Shown: positions 17,817 through 27,184, counted from the stretch's first letter. The stretch: 64,000 nt of DNA from Aromatoleum anaerobium (GCF_012910705.2 NZ_WTVG02000035.1:124001-188000); one strand, 5' to 3'. Program-made: numbers and translations. The notes: generated by a model from the letters alone, not told the origin.

Positions 17817-20280
17817 GCACTCGGCCGCTGCCGCGACCGCCGTCGCGGCGGGAATCCCGCCCGACGCGTTCGGCCAGAACGTCGTCACCGACCGGCTGCT
17901 GACGCAGCTGAAGTGGGACAAGGCGCCGTGCCGTTTCTGCGGCGTCGGCTGCGGCGTCAATGTCGCAGTCAAGGACGGCCAGGTGGTCGCGACGCACGGC
18001 GACATCAACGCCGAGGTGAACCGTGGCATCAACTGCGTGAAAGGCTATTTCCTGTCGAAGATCATGTACGGCGCGGACCGCCTCACCGAGCCGCTGCTGC
18101 GCCAGACGAACGGGCAGTACGACAAGAACGGCGAGCTGCAGCCGGTGTCGTGGGAGCGCGCCTTCGACGTCATGGCCGAGCAGTTCAAGAAGACGCTGCG
18201 CGACAAAGGGCCGAGCGCGGTCGGGATGTTCGGCTCGGGGCAATGGACGATCTGGGAAGGCTACGCCGCGCTGAAGCTGATGAAAGCCGGATTCCGCACC
18301 AACAACCTCGACCCGAACGCGCGCCACTGCATGGCGTCCGCCGTGGCCGGCTTCATGCGCACCTTCGGCATGGACGAGCCGATGGGCTGCTACGACGACA
18401 TCGAGCAGGCCGACGCCTTCGTGCTGTGGGGTTCGAACATGGCCGAGATGCACCCGATCCTGTGGACCCGCGTCACCGACCGCCGGCTGTCGGCGCCGCA
18501 CGTGAAAGTCGCAGTGCTGTCGGTGTTCGAGCATCGCTGCTACGACCTCGCCGATGTCGCCCTGACTTTCCGGCCGCAGACGGACCTGGCGATCCTCAAT
18601 TACATCGCGCACCACATCATCCGCAGCGGCCACGTGAATCGCGACTTCGTGAACCGGCACACGCGCTTCATGCTCGGCAACACCGACATCGGCTACGGGC
18701 TGCGGCCCGAACACCCGCTGCAGAAGGGGAAGAATATCGGCGACCCCGGTGGCGGCAAGCCGATCACGTTCGACGAGTACGCGGCCTTCGTCAGCCGCTA
18801 CGACCTCGACACGGTCGCCGAGCTGTCGCACGTGCCGCGCGAGCGCCTCGAACGGCTCGCGCAGCTGTACGCCGACCCGGCAGTGAAGCTCGTGTCGTTC
18901 TTCACGATGGGTTTCAACCAGCACACGCGCGGCACCTGGTGCAGCAACCTGCTCTACAACCTGCATCTGCTGACCGGCAAGATCTCGGCGCCGGGCAACG
19001 GCCCGTTCTCGCTCACCGGCCAGCCGTCGGCCTGCGGCACGGCGCGCGAGGTCGGCACGTTCTCGCACCGCCTGCCGGCCGACATGCTCGTGACGAACCC
19101 CGAGCACCGCAAGAGCGCCGAGCGCATCTGGAAGCTGCCGCCGGGCACGATTCCGGACAAGCCGGGCTACCACGCGGTGCTGCAGAACCGCATGCTCAAG
19201 GACGGCAAGCTCAACGCGTACTGGGTGATGTGCAACAACAACATGCAGGCAACGCCGAACATCATGGAGGAGGGGTATCCCGGTTATCGCAACCCGGCGA
19301 ATTTCATCGTCGTCTCGGACGCCTACCCGACCGTGACGACGCTCGCCGCCGACCTCGTGCTGCCGACCGCGATGTGGGTCGAAAAGGAAGGCGCGTACGG
19401 CAACGCCGAACGACGCACGCAGTTCTGGCACCAGCTCGTCAAGGCGCCGGGGCAGGCGCGCTCGGATCTGTGGCAGCTGGCCGAATTCTCGAAGCGCTTC
19501 CGCGTCAGCGAAGTGTGGCCGAAGGAACTGCTCGACCAGGCCCCGGCCTGGCGCGACAAGACGCTGTTCGACCTGCTCTTTCGCAACGGCAGCGTCGACC
19601 GTTTTCCGAACTCGCAGATCGAGCCCGGCTACCTGAACGACGAAGCCGAGGCTTTCGGCTTCTACATCCAGAAAGGCCTGTTCGAGGAATACGCCGAATT
19701 CGGCCGCGGCCACGGCCACGACCTTGCGCCGTTCGATATGTATCACGAGGCGCGCGGGCTGCGCTGGCCGGTCGTCAACGGCCGCGAGACGCGCTGGCGC
19801 TACCGCGAAGGCTACGATCCGTACGTCAAGGCGGGCGAAGGGGTGCGCTTCTACGGCCACGCGGACGGCAAGGCGGTCCTCTACGCGCTGCCGTACGAAC
19901 CCGCCGCCGAGGAGCCCGACAGCGACTATCCGTTCTGGCTATGCACCGGCCGCGTGCTGGAACACTGGCATTCCGGTTCGATGACGCGGCGCGTGCCCGA
20001 GCTGCATCGTGCGGTACCGAACGCGGTGTGCTTCATGCACCCGGAGGACGCGCGCCGGCTCGGGCTGCGGCGCGGCGACGCGGTCGAACTGGTGTCGCGG
20101 CGCGGCGCGATGAAGACCCGCGTCGAGACGCGCGGGCGTGACAAGCCCCCGCCCGGCCTCGTGTTCGTGCCGTGGTTCGACGCCAGCCAGCTGATCAACA
20201 AGGTGACGCTCGACGCGACCTGCCCGATCTCGCTGCAAACCGACTTCAAGAAATGCGCGATCAACATCCGCAAGGCGTAG
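17788..20280 (+). CDS. napA: NapA, periplasmic nitrate reductase catalytic subunit
   Basis: The 830-residue molybdoenzyme reduces nitrate to nitrite in the periplasm. The N-terminus has a twin-arginine signal ([20 protein letters not shown]). The [4Fe-4S] ligands are in [12 protein letters not shown] and NCVKG. The cysteine that binds the Mo-bis-MGD cofactor is in [18 protein letters not shown]. Further family stretches are [24 protein letters not shown] and [13 protein letters not shown] near the C-terminal MGD-binding domain. The ATG at 17788 follows GAGGAGG. Electrons arrive from NapC through NapB, both encoded downstream. Confidence 0.97.
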   Translation: MKLTRREFIKHSAAAATAVAAGIPPDAFGQNVVTDRLLTQLKWDKAPCRFCGVGCGVNVAVKDGQVVATHGDINAEVNRGINCVKGYFLSKIMYGADRLTEPLLRQTNGQYDKNGELQPVSWERAFDVMAEQFKKTLRDKGPSAVGMFGSGQWTIWEGYAALKLMKAGFRTNNLDPNARHCMASAVAGFMRTFGMDEPMGCYDDIEQADAFVLWGSNMAEMHPILWTRVTDRRLSAPHVKVAVLSVFEHRCYDLADVALTFRPQTDLAILNYIAHHIIRSGHVNRDFVNRHTRFMLGNTDIGYGLRPEHPLQKGKNIGDPGGGKPITFDEYAAFVSRYDLDTVAELSHVPRERLERLAQLYADPAVKLVSFFTMGFNQHTRGTWCSNLLYNLHLLTGKISAPGNGPFSLTGQPSACGTAREVGTFSHRLPADMLVTNPEHRKSAERIWKLPPGTIPDKPGYHAVLQNRMLKDGKLNAYWVMCNNNMQATPNIMEEGYPGYRNPANFIVVSDAYPTVTTLAADLVLPTAMWVEKEGAYGNAERRTQFWHQLVKAPGQARSDLWQLAEFSKRFRVSEVWPKELLDQAPAWRDKTLFDLLFRNGSVDRFPNSQIEPGYLNDEAEAFGFYIQKGLFEEYAEFGRGHGHDLAPFDMYHEARGLRWPVVNGRETRWRYREGYDPYVKAGEGVRFYGHADGKAVLYALPYEPAAEEPDSDYPFWLCTGRVLEHWHSGSMTRRVPELHRAVPNAVCFMHPEDARRLGLRRGDAVELVSRRGAMKTRVETRGRDKPPPGLVFVPWFDASQLINKVTLDATCPISLQTDFKKCAINIRKA

Positions 20281-20289
20281 GAGAACGCA

Positions 20290-20844
20290 ATGCGCGCCCT
20301 TCCTGTGATGCGTCCTGTCAGCCTCGTCGTCCTGTGCGCCGCCCTCGGCTTCGCGCCGGCCGCCACGCTCGCGCAGCGGCCGGTGCCTTCCGACCTGCCC
20401 GGCCATTACGACCGCATGCGCGGCAACGTGCCGATCCCCGAGGAGGCCACCCCGCCGCCGCTCACCAACCCGGACAACAGCGACGTGCGCCGCTCGCGCG
20501 CGTACGCGATGCAGCCGCCGGTGGTGCCGCACAAGATCGAAGGCTACCAGCTCGACCGCAACGCGAACCGCTGCATGTTCTGCCATGCCCGCACGCGCAC
20601 CGAGCAAAGCCAGGCGCCGATGATCAGCGTCACGCACTTCCAGGACCGTGACGGCAACTTCCTCGCCGAGCTGTCGCCGCGACGCTACTTCTGCCTGCAG
20701 TGCCACGTCCCGCAGGCGCCGGTGAATCCGCTCGTCGACAGCCGCTTCGTCGACGTCGAAACGATGCTGCGCCGCAGCGGTTCACCGTCGGTCCCGCCGG
20801 GCGGGCCGGCGCCTGCGTCGCCGCGCGAGCCGGGGCAGCGATGA
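20290..20844 (+). CDS. napB: NapB, diheme cytochrome c subunit
   Basis: The 184-residue periplasmic protein starts with a signal peptide ([20 protein letters not shown]). It has exactly two haem c attachment sites, CMFCH and CLQCH, as expected for NapB, which passes electrons from NapC to NapA. The axial-ligand region [18 protein letters not shown] is also typical. It has an unusually Pro/Gly-rich tail ([20 protein letters not shown]). It follows napA by 9 bp, and its TGA overlaps the napC ATG. Confidence 0.94.
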   Translation: MRALPVMRPVSLVVLCAALGFAPAATLAQRPVPSDLPGHYDRMRGNVPIPEEATPPPLTNPDNSDVRRSRAYAMQPPVVPHKIEGYQLDRNANRCMFCHARTRTEQSQAPMISVTHFQDRDGNFLAELSPRRYFCLQCHVPQAPVNPLVDSRFVDVETMLRRSGSPSVPPGGPAPASPREPGQR

Positions 20845-21512
20845 TCGGCCTGCTGCGCCGTTACTGGCAGGTGATCCGGCGCCCTGCGGTCCATTACAGC
20901 CTCGGCTTCCTGACGATCGGCGGCTTCATCGGCGGCGTCATGTTCTGGGGCGCGTTCAACACGGCCCTCGAAGCGACGAACACCGAAGCGTTCTGCATCA
21001 GCTGCCACGAGATGCACGACAACGTCTACCAGGAGCTGCAGGGCACGATCCACTTCACGAACCGCAGCGGCGTGCGCGCGACCTGCCCGGACTGCCACGT
21101 GCCGCATCGCTGGACGTCGAAGATCGCGCGCAAGATGCAGGCCTCGAAAGAAGTCTGGGGCAAGCTCTTCGGCACGATCGACACGGCGGAAAAGTTCGAG
21201 GCGCTGCGCCTGCAGCTCGCGTCGAACGAATGGAAGCGGCTGAAGGCGAACGACTCGCTCGAATGCCGCAACTGCCACAAGTTCGAGTACATGGACTTCA
21301 CGCGCCAGAGCCCGCGCGCAACCCGCGCGCATTCGACTTCGCTTGCGAGCGGCACGCGCACCTGCATCGACTGCCATGTCGGCATCGCGCACCGCCTGCC
21401 GGACCTCGCCGGCATTGCGAAGCTCCCCGAGGAGCGCCGCAGTCCCGATGCCTTGCCGGGGGTCGTGCGCAGCGGTGGCGTGGAACCGCCTGCCGAAGAA
21501 ACGGCGGATTGA
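20841..21512 (+). CDS. napC: NapC, membrane-anchored tetraheme quinol dehydrogenase
   Basis: The 223-residue protein has one N-terminal membrane anchor ([20 protein letters not shown]) and four haem c motifs in the periplasmic domain: CISCH, CPDCH, CRNCH and CIDCH. NapC/NirT proteins oxidise quinol in the membrane and donate electrons to NapB-NapA. The ATG at 20841 overlaps the napB stop (ATGA). No napF, napG or napH is present, so the operon is the minimal napEDABC form. Confidence 0.95.
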   Translation: MIGLLRRYWQVIRRPAVHYSLGFLTIGGFIGGVMFWGAFNTALEATNTEAFCISCHEMHDNVYQELQGTIHFTNRSGVRATCPDCHVPHRWTSKIARKMQASKEVWGKLFGTIDTAEKFEALRLQLASNEWKRLKANDSLECRNCHKFEYMDFTRQSPRATRAHSTSLASGTRTCIDCHVGIAHRLPDLAGIAKLPEERRSPDALPGVVRSGGVEPPAEETAD

Positions 21513-21878
21513 GGAATCCTGCGGACGCGCGCCGATCAAAGGTGCAAAAGGGCAGGCATGCTCCTATCGCCGTGCAGCTCCGGCGAAAGGGGGAGAAGCG
21601 TTTTTTGAACCCGCCCGCAGCGTGATTGCAGCCGCGGGATCTGCCCCGATGCACCCTCCACGGCATTCCGTCACCGGATGAATCTACTTGTTGTTGACAT
21701 AGAGAACACCCATTACGCAGTATTCCTCACACGGCTTCCCGCGGGACGCCGTACTGGCCCACGGTAAACCCGCGAATGCACAGGGAGCGTTGAAAACTGG
21801 CGCGCCGGCCAACCCGAGGCATGCAATGAGCATCGCCGCCACCTTCCGTTTCTGCACAGCAGGCCCTGTCCTGGAGCG
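21513..21878. other. 366-bp gap after napC
   Basis: I see no convincing gene here. There is a TTGACA box at 21694-21699 without a good -10 at the right distance, and a G-rich stretch near 21585-21600. A promoter for the second NapD-like gene may lie here, but I cannot define it. Confidence 0.4.
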
Positions 21879-22379
21879 ATGGCAATGGATGCACGATCGA
21901 GTTCCCAATGGAAGAGGCAGCATCAGCTCCCGCGCCTGATTCTTCTCGCGCTGGCGGGCGCTTTTCTCGGCATCGTCGTCGACCCGGCGCTCGCGCTGCT
22001 GCCGGTCGCGCTCCACTTCCTTTTCAGGAGCTTCGGCGCACGGCACGTCTCCGCGGCGGAGGGTTCTTCACCCCTGGTTGCCGAGGATTCCCCGGCCCAT
22101 GTCCCGGGAATCCTCGTCGAGACGCAGCCCGAACGGACCGCGGAGGTTGCCCGGACAATCGCAGCGGTGCCCGAGCTCGACATCTGCACGATCAACCCGG
22201 CGGCAGGCAGACTCGCCGTGATCAGCGACTGCACGCGCTTCTCCGACACTCTGGAACTGGTCGGCTGGATACGGGAAATCCCCGGCGTGGTGAGCGCGAC
22301 ACCGGTGTATCACCGCCCACATGTCGACGCGGCGAACGGCCCGCCGCGCCGTCGCCCCGAAAAACGCCACGCTCCTTAG
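21879..22379 (+). CDS. Membrane-anchored NapD-like protein
   Basis: The 166-residue product has a basic N-terminus and a hydrophobic region (LILLALAGAFLGIVVDPALA and LLPVALHFLF, about residues 20-52). A domain at about residues 74-150 follows that aligns with NapD: HVPGILVETQPERTAEVART, AAGRLAVISDC, WIREIPGVVSATPVYHR. NapD proteins are normally soluble cytoplasmic chaperones, so a membrane-tethered version next to a complete nap operon is unusual. It could escort NapA or another Tat substrate at the membrane. The start at 21879 has GGAG before it. The C-terminus is Arg/Pro-rich. The fold assignment is from motif resemblance only. Confidence 0.7.
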   Translation: MAMDARSSSQWKRQHQLPRLILLALAGAFLGIVVDPALALLPVALHFLFRSFGARHVSAAEGSSPLVAEDSPAHVPGILVETQPERTAEVARTIAAVPELDICTINPAAGRLAVISDCTRFSDTLELVGWIREIPGVVSATPVYHRPHVDAANGPPRRRPEKRHAP

Positions 22380-22425
22380 GCCGCTCGCCCGGGCCCGGCA
22401 TGGCCGGCGTGCATCCGCCGCTGCG

Positions 22426-23478
22426 TTACGCGACACACGCCTCAAAAAAACGCCAGCAGAGCTTCAGCGCGTCAGGCCCCTGCGGATCGGAGAAAGCCTG
22501 CTTCGATGCCCCGCCGCTCCACGCATGGCCGAGCCCCGCGACGCGGATCATCCGCACATATGCGCGGCGGCCGCGCTTCCAGTCAGTCACCGCATACGGA
22601 TGCCGCGCCCCGCGCCGTGCCGTGCGGGATATCCCCGCCGAGGCGACGACCGGCGCCATCAGCCCGAGCCAAAGCGCAACCGATTCCTCGGCGTTCGCCC
22701 ATGCAACGCTGCGATCGGCGTCGCCGTGGATGACGACCAGTGGCGGCAGGCGGCGCCCCGCGAGCCGCTGGCGCAGCCCCGCCAGTTCGGGCGAACGCCG
22801 GCCCCGCATCGCGTGCCCGGCCTGCAGCGCCGACGACGCGCTGTGCGGCACGGCGCCGGAGTGGGTGCCGACGGCGGCGAAAAGCGCCGGATAGCGCAGC
22901 GCGAGCGTCAGCGCCATCGCACCCCCCGCCGACAGGCCGAGCGCGAACACCCGGTCGGACCGCAACGGATGGGCGTCGCAGACGTGATCGACGATGGCTT
23001 TCAGGATCGCAGCCTCCGTCGCCACGACCGGCTCGCGCCCGAACCAGTTCCAGCAGCGGTTCGGGTTCGCCTCGGAGGCCTGCTCGGGCAACAGCACCGC
23101 GTAGCCCCCGGCGCGGGCGTTCGCCGCGGCGCGTGTCGTCGCCGCGAAACTCGCCGAATCCTGACCGCAGCCGTGCAACAGCACGACGAGCGGCAGCGGC
23201 CGGCGGATGCCCGGCGGCAGGTACAGGCGGTAGCGACGCATCGCCATCGGCCCGAGCCCCCAGCGGCCGACCTCCCAACGTCCGCCGCCGCGCGTCGCGG
23301 GAGGCGGGGTCGGCGTCGCGACGCCGGTCAATAGCTGCGTCGCGGCCTTGCGCAGCGCCGGTGCGGCGCGCTTTGCCGCCGCCTTGCCGGCCGCCCGGCT
23401 GATCTTTCCCGACGCGCGGGCGCTCGTCCGGGCAAAATCGAACCACACGCCGACCCAGCCGGATTTTCGTGCTCTCAT
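22426..23478 (-). CDS. PHB depolymerase-family esterase
   Basis: The 350-residue protein belongs to the alpha/beta-hydrolase family of extracellular PHB depolymerases and feruloyl-esterase-like enzymes. The oxyanion region reads PLVVLLHGCGQDSASFA, the nucleophile elbow is GLSAGGAMAL, and the His region is VAGLGHAWSGG. The N-terminal 70 residues are basic and helical (RASGKISRAAGKAAAKRAAP) without a clear cleavable signal peptide, so the enzyme may be intracellular or bind a granule or nucleic acid. I chose the ATG at 23478 because GGGAG lies upstream. It is convergent with the nap cluster. Confidence 0.85.
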   Translation of the reverse strand: MRARKSGWVGVWFDFARTSARASGKISRAAGKAAAKRAAPALRKAATQLLTGVATPTPPPATRGGGRWEVGRWGLGPMAMRRYRLYLPPGIRRPLPLVVLLHGCGQDSASFAATTRAAANARAGGYAVLLPEQASEANPNRCWNWFGREPVVATEAAILKAIVDHVCDAHPLRSDRVFALGLSAGGAMALTLALRYPALFAAVGTHSGAVPHSASSALQAGHAMRGRRSPELAGLRQRLAGRRLPPLVVIHGDADRSVAWANAEESVALWLGLMAPVVASAGISRTARRGARHPYAVTDWKRGRRAYVRMIRVAGLGHAWSGGASKQAFSDPQGPDALKLCWRFFEACVA

Positions 23479-23756
23479 CGGCGATTTCTCCCTGTGATGG
23501 CGATGCCGGCGAATTGCTCGCACGTTGCCGGGACGCCCGACGATAACCGCGATCGCCGCGGTTGCCCGCAAGCCTTTGTTTCATCCCTGTTGCGCCCGGA
23601 ACGCACGATCCGGCGACCTCCGCCCCGTTCGCGCTTGCGCCGCCCCGACGGGCCGGATGCCGGACGGTGGTCTAAGCTTCGGAAAGGTTTTCCGGCGTTG
23701 ACGGCGCCTGATCGGGTGGAATCGTGCTGCCGACCGCCCCTCACGGAGGGAAAAGA

Positions 23757-24773
23757 ATGAAAACGACAGCTTTCGCGCTCGCAATCGCAGCAATCGCAGC
23801 AATCGCAGCAATCGCAGCAATCGCAGCAATCGCGGCGGCCGCCCCGGCCACTGCGGCCACGCCTGCTGCGACTGACGCAACCGTCAGGATCACTCCGCTC
23901 GGAAGCCACGACGGCGAATTCTGCGCGTTCGACCGCGCGATGGTGTTCGAGGACCCTGACGGCACCCGCGTCCTCTACGACCCCGGGCGCACCGTGCGCG
24001 GCGCGGACGACCCGCGGCTCGGGCAGATCGACGCGGTGCTGCTGACGCACGTGCATGGCGACCATCTCGGCGACGCCCACACGCCGGCGGCGAACGCGGG
24101 GGAATGCGGCAAACCGGATGCCTCGGTGAAGGTGACGCCGAATTCCAACACGGTGAACATCGCCGTCGGCAAGAAAGCGAAACTGATCGTCGGCGGCGAG
24201 ATGCACGGCTTTCTCGCGGCCCGTGTCAAGGCCGCGGGCGGCGACCCGAAGCAGGTCCAGCTGCTGCGCTTCGGCGGCAGCGCAAAAGTCGGCGGAGTCG
24301 CCATTGCCAGCGTGCCGGCGGTGCACAGCAACGGCCTCGACCCGGCGTTTCTCGACGACGGCCATGCCGAAGCGCTGAAAGCCGCCGGACTGACCGCTTA
24401 CGTCGGCCCGCCCGGCGGCTACGTGCTGAAGTTCTCGAACGGCCTCGTCGCGTACCTGTCCGGCGATACCGGCGTGACGGCCGAGCAGGATCTCGTCGTG
24501 CGGCGCTTCTACAACGCCAAGCTTGCGGTGATCAACATCGGCGGCACCTTCACGACAGGCCCGGCCGAAGCGGCTTATGTCATCAACGAAATGGTCAAGC
24601 CGAACGCGGTGATCGCGTCGCACGCGAACGAGGCGGCGACGCGCGACGGCCAGTTGCTGCCGGAGACGCGCACCGCGCAGTTCGGCAAGGCCCTGACAGC
24701 ACCGATGCACCTGCCGCTGAGCGGCCGGACGATGACGTTCGACGCCGACGCAAAGTGCCTCTCCGGCTGCTGA
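23757..24773 (+). CDS. Secreted metallo-beta-lactamase-fold hydrolase
   Basis: The 338-residue protein begins with a signal peptide whose hydrophobic core is a run of Ala-Ala-Ile repeats encoded by a 9-bp tandem repeat. The catalytic zinc motif THVHGDHLGD is intact, and downstream ligands appear in PAVHSNG, YLSGDTG and IASHANE. The general class is an MBL-fold hydrolase of the UlaG-like group, acting in the periplasm. Its substrate is not readable. The ATG at 23757 follows AGGGAAAAGA. It is convergent with the DUF1499 gene. Confidence 0.85.
   Translation: MKTTAFALAIAAIAAIAAIAAIAAIAAAAPATAATPAATDATVRITPLGSHDGEFCAFDRAMVFEDPDGTRVLYDPGRTVRGADDPRLGQIDAVLLTHVHGDHLGDAHTPAANAGECGKPDASVKVTPNSNTVNIAVGKKAKLIVGGEMHGFLAARVKAAGGDPKQVQLLRFGGSAKVGGVAIASVPAVHSNGLDPAFLDDGHAEALKAAGLTAYVGPPGGYVLKFSNGLVAYLSGDTGVTAEQDLVVRRFYNAKLAVINIGGTFTTGPAEAAYVINEMVKPNAVIASHANEAATRDGQLLPETRTAQFGKALTAPMHLPLSGRTMTFDADAKCLSGC
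23781..23834 (+). repeat. 9-bp tandem repeat inside a signal peptide
   Basis: The unit GCAATCGCA occurs five times in perfect tandem (23781-23825), followed by a sixth copy with one change (23826-23834). Each unit adds exactly three codons (Ala-Ile-Ala) to the hydrophobic core of the signal peptide of the MBL-fold hydrolase. Slipped-strand mispairing could change the length of the core without breaking the frame. Confidence 0.95.
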
Positions 24774-24776
24774 ACA

Positions 24777-25496
24777 TCAAGCGGCGGAGTCCGCGAGCTT
24801 CGCCAGATAGGCACGGATCCGCTTCGCGTTGGCACCGACGTCACTGACGCCGACGCGTGACGCCGAGCGGACGTCGACGCGGCTGCCGCCGTCCGCCGGC
24901 GCGACGCGCACGACGACATCGTCCCTGAAGCCGAACCACAGCGTCGTTGCCGTCGCTTCGATCCGCCCCGCCGCGGCATCCTGCGCGACGATCTCCCAAC
25001 CCATCGCGCGTGCCGTCCGCAGCGCCGACGCGAACGCTTCCTCGGGCGGCAGCGGCAGCACCAGCGGCCGGATATCCGGATAGGCGCGGCGCTGCGCCTC
25101 GGCAACCGCCGGGCCGCCATGCTCGGGCGGATTCGACGCGTCGCCCCGCTGCGCCAACACCGCGGCGAAAGCCGGCGGATTGTCGAGGTCCGTGCTGAGG
25201 TCGTGAATCGGCGGCACCTTGCCGGCCGCCTGCAACCAGTAGGCCGGCACGGCCGCGACGGCGAGGCCGAGCATGAGCGCAGCGGCGAACCAGCGTCCCT
25301 GCCCGGCGCGCAGCTTCGGCGCGAGCAGGCCGACGAGCGCAACCGCGGCCGCCGCGAGCCCGAAATACGCGGCCCATTTCAGCAGCAGGAAGCCGGTCGG
25401 AAACGGCCACAGCCCGAAGCGCGTGCCCGAACCGGACATGAACAGCACCAGGGCGGCGAGGATCGCGACGCCGAGCGTGAGGCGGGACAGCATCAT
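24777..25496 (-). CDS. DUF1499 membrane protein
   Basis: The protein of about 239 residues has three N-terminal hydrophobic helices (LGVAILAALVLFMSG, LLKWAAYFGLAAAAVALVGL, WFAAALMLGLAVAAVPAYWL). A soluble DUF1499 domain follows, with PPIHDLSTDLDNPPAF, YPDIRPLVLPLPPEEAFA and RVDVRSASRVGVSDVGANAKRI split across it. The family has no proven biochemical activity. I chose the first of two adjacent ATGs at 25496, preceded by GGGAG. It lies tail to tail with the MBL hydrolase. Confidence 0.86.
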   Translation of the reverse strand: MMLSRLTLGVAILAALVLFMSGSGTRFGLWPFPTGFLLLKWAAYFGLAAAAVALVGLLAPKLRAGQGRWFAAALMLGLAVAAVPAYWLQAAGKVPPIHDLSTDLDNPPAFAAVLAQRGDASNPPEHGGPAVAEAQRRAYPDIRPLVLPLPPEEAFASALRTARAMGWEIVAQDAAAGRIEATATTLWFGFRDDVVVRVAPADGGSRVDVRSASRVGVSDVGANAKRIRAYLAKLADSAA

Positions 25497-25653
25497 GTCG
25501 AAGTCTCCCGGGTTCGATTCCCGCCCGTGCGGCGCCACGCGATGCATATTGGCCGGTGCCGCGAGGTGGTGGCAATCTCGGCGTCTTGTGCGCCGTCGGC
25601 GCGGGCCTGCTGTATGTTTAGCATACTGGTCTCAGCGACACGATGCTTGTTCC

Positions 25654-25702
25654 ACCCTCAAGGGACACGAGCGCTCATGCCTGCCAAGGGTTGATGACCG
25701 CC
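25654..25702. repeat. 49-bp direct repeat, left copy (flanks mazEF)
   Basis: This copy differs from the copy at 26477-26525 at only two of 49 positions. On the minus strand it includes the codons for AVINPWQA-stop, which is the C-terminal end of the PIN toxin at 26498-26917. It is therefore a duplicated 3' end of the toxin gene lying on the far side of the mazEF module. Confidence 0.9.
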
Positions 25703-25747
25703 TTCCGCCGCATGCCTGTCTCGACGCCATTTACCCGAGGCGTGTTG

Positions 25748-25790
25748 CATGTAACGATGGCAGCGACTATATTGTCGTATGTAACAGATA
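25748..25790 (+). promoter_or_regulatory. Candidate mazEF promoter/operator
   Basis: Two direct copies of ATGTAAC (ending 25755 and 25785) flank an imperfect palindrome, CGACTATATTGTCG, at 25764-25777 that contains a TATATT -10-like box. The antitoxin ATG follows at 25804 with AAAGGA before it. Operators of this type commonly bind the antitoxin-toxin complex. The assignment is inferred from position and symmetry. Confidence 0.5.
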
Positions 25791-25803
25791 AAGGACGCTT
25801 CAC

Positions 25804-26028
25804 ATGGCAAACACGCCCGTAAATGCCCGCGTTCAAAAACACCGCGACGCGTTGCGCAGGGCCGGGCTTCGTCCGGTGCAGATCTGGGTGCCGGATACGC
25901 GACGGCCAGACTTCGCAGAGGAATGCCGCCGCCAGAGCCGTCTTGCTGCCGAAGTGGACATGGCCGACCTGGACCTGCAGCACTTCATGGATGAAGTCTT
26001 GGCTGACGTTGACGGCTGGACGGAATGA
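25804..26028 (+). CDS. mazE: MazE-like antitoxin (DUF3018 type)
   Basis: The 74-residue protein has the DUF3018/MazE-like antitoxin pattern: a basic N-terminal DNA-binding part (RVQKHRDALRRAGLRPVQIW, PDTRRPDFAEECRRQ), then an acidic tail rich in Asp and Glu (DMADLDLQHFMDEVLADVDG) that should wrap the toxin. Its stop TGA lies inside the overlapping start of the toxin gene (ATGATG). It lies between two 49-bp direct repeats. Confidence 0.85.
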   Translation: MANTPVNARVQKHRDALRRAGLRPVQIWVPDTRRPDFAEECRRQSRLAAEVDMADLDLQHFMDEVLADVDGWTE

Positions 26029-26351
26029 TGCGGGGCGACCTCGTGACTGTCGCCATGCAAGGCGACTTTGGCAAGCCAAGACCCGCCCTGGTGATTCAAG
26101 CCGACTCGTTTAGCGAGCACGCCACCGTCACGGTGCTGCCGGTAACAAGCACGCTGGTCGCTGCGCCGCTGTTTCGCATCACTGTCCAACCGAGCCCGGA
26201 GAACGGCCTGCAGAAGCCTTCGCAGGTGATGGCGGACAAGGCGATGACCGTGAAACGCGCCAAGCTAGGGCAAGCCTTCGGCCGCATTGATGCGGATGCG
26301 ATGGTGGAGGTCGAGCGTTGCCTGGCCGTGTTCCTGGGGATCGCCAAGTGA
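26025..26351 (+). CDS. mazF: MazF/PemK-type endoribonuclease toxin
   Basis: The 108-residue protein is a PemK/MazF-fold mRNA interferase: RGDLVTVAMQGDFGKPRPAL at the start, VLPVTSTLV in the second strand, and SQVMADKAMTVKRAKLGQAF near the active groove. The start overlaps the antitoxin stop by 4 bp, the usual arrangement for co-regulated TA pairs. It appears complete and intact. Confidence 0.88.
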   Translation: MMRGDLVTVAMQGDFGKPRPALVIQADSFSEHATVTVLPVTSTLVAAPLFRITVQPSPENGLQKPSQVMADKAMTVKRAKLGQAFGRIDADAMVEVERCLAVFLGIAK

Positions 26352-26476
26352 AGCGGTCGCCTTGAAGAGCAAAAATCTACGCGGAAACCCTGTCGGATAG
26401 GCTCGATGGCTGGAAACCTTGCCGCTGATGTTTTCCGTCTGCGAAGTGGCGGCTGATGTCAAGCGACGTTTGCTCT

Positions 26477-26525
26477 ACCCCCAAGGGACACGAGCTCTCA
26501 TGCCTGCCAAGGGTTGATGACCGCC
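26477..26525. repeat. 49-bp direct repeat, right copy (3' end of the PIN toxin gene)
   Basis: This copy is continuous with the intact PIN toxin gene and includes its stop and last eight codons (AVINPWQA). The partner copy at 25654-25702 is 823 bp away on the other side of mazEF. Confidence 0.9.
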
Positions 26526-26917
26526 GCGCCGGCGGCCTCGAAGGGGCTGGTGTTCCGTGTGGCGACCGCGAAACCGTTGGCGGCAGCGATCGCCGCGATG
26601 TAGCCGTCGGCGGTGGCAATGGCGAGCCCGGCTGTTCGTGCCTTGGCCATCAGCTCCGCATAGGCTCGCGTGCAGGCCAGGTCAAAGGGCAGCACGCGGC
26701 CGGCGAACAGCGGCAGCACGCGCTTTTCCAGGTTTTCCTGCAAGCCCGAGCGCCGCTTGCCAGCAGGCAGCAGCGCCACCCCCGCGCGCAATTCCGCGAC
26801 GGTGATGGCGGACAAAAACAGCGTTTCCAGCGGCTGGACGTCGATCCACTCGATCACGCGGACTTCGGGCGCGTGGCGCAGCGGCTCCGACACCACATTG
26901 GTGTCCAGCAGGATCAT
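26498..26917 (-). CDS. FitB/VapC-like PIN-domain ribonuclease toxin
   Basis: The 139-residue PIN protein has the expected acidic residues: MILLDTNVVSEPL (Asp5), a central Glu in AITVAELRAG, and Asp residues in LAIATADGYIAAIA near the C-terminus. This sub-type (FitB) pairs with ribbon-helix-helix antitoxins. Its start overlaps the antitoxin stop by 4 bp. The last eight codons are part of the 49-bp repeat shared with the far side of mazEF. Confidence 0.9.
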   Translation of the reverse strand: MILLDTNVVSEPLRHAPEVRVIEWIDVQPLETLFLSAITVAELRAGVALLPAGKRRSGLQENLEKRVLPLFAGRVLPFDLACTRAYAELMAKARTAGLAIATADGYIAAIAAANGFAVATRNTSPFEAAGAAVINPWQA

Positions 26918-27168
26918 TCGAAGCTCACCGGACGAGAAGGGATCTTGTCGCGCACCTGCTCGAAGACGGCGAACTCCTCATCGCTCAGCCTGGCTTGGCG
27001 GCCCATGTCGGCCAGCAGCGAGCCCAGCTTCACGCGGCCTTGCGGGCTGACGGCGGACTCCAGAATCTCACGCACCTCAGCCTCCATGCTGTGACCATGC
27101 CGGGCGGCACGCATGCGCAGGGCCCGGTGCACCGCCTCCGGAATGTTGCGAACGGTCAACATCGCCAT
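26914..27168 (-). CDS. FitA-like ribbon-helix-helix antitoxin
   Basis: The 84-residue protein starts with the RHH DNA-binding motif (MAMLTVRNIPEAVHRALRMR), followed by AARHGHSMEAEVREIL, typical of FitA/VapB antitoxins. Its C-terminal half should neutralise the PIN toxin. I chose the ATG at 27168 because the conserved RHH strand begins two residues later; the frame is open further upstream as a shadow. A decayed second copy of its 3' end lies at 28412-28455. Confidence 0.88.
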   Translation of the reverse strand: MAMLTVRNIPEAVHRALRMRAARHGHSMEAEVREILESAVSPQGRVKLGSLLADMGRQARLSDEEFAVFEQVRDKIPSRPVSFE

Positions 27169-27184
27169 CTTCACTACCTCGCTT

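Noticed and set aside
25675-26079. A minus-strand frame ending in AVINPWQA opposite mazEF
   Set aside because: Only the last codons match the PIN toxin. The rest is antisense to mazEF, so it is a duplicated gene end, not a second toxin gene.
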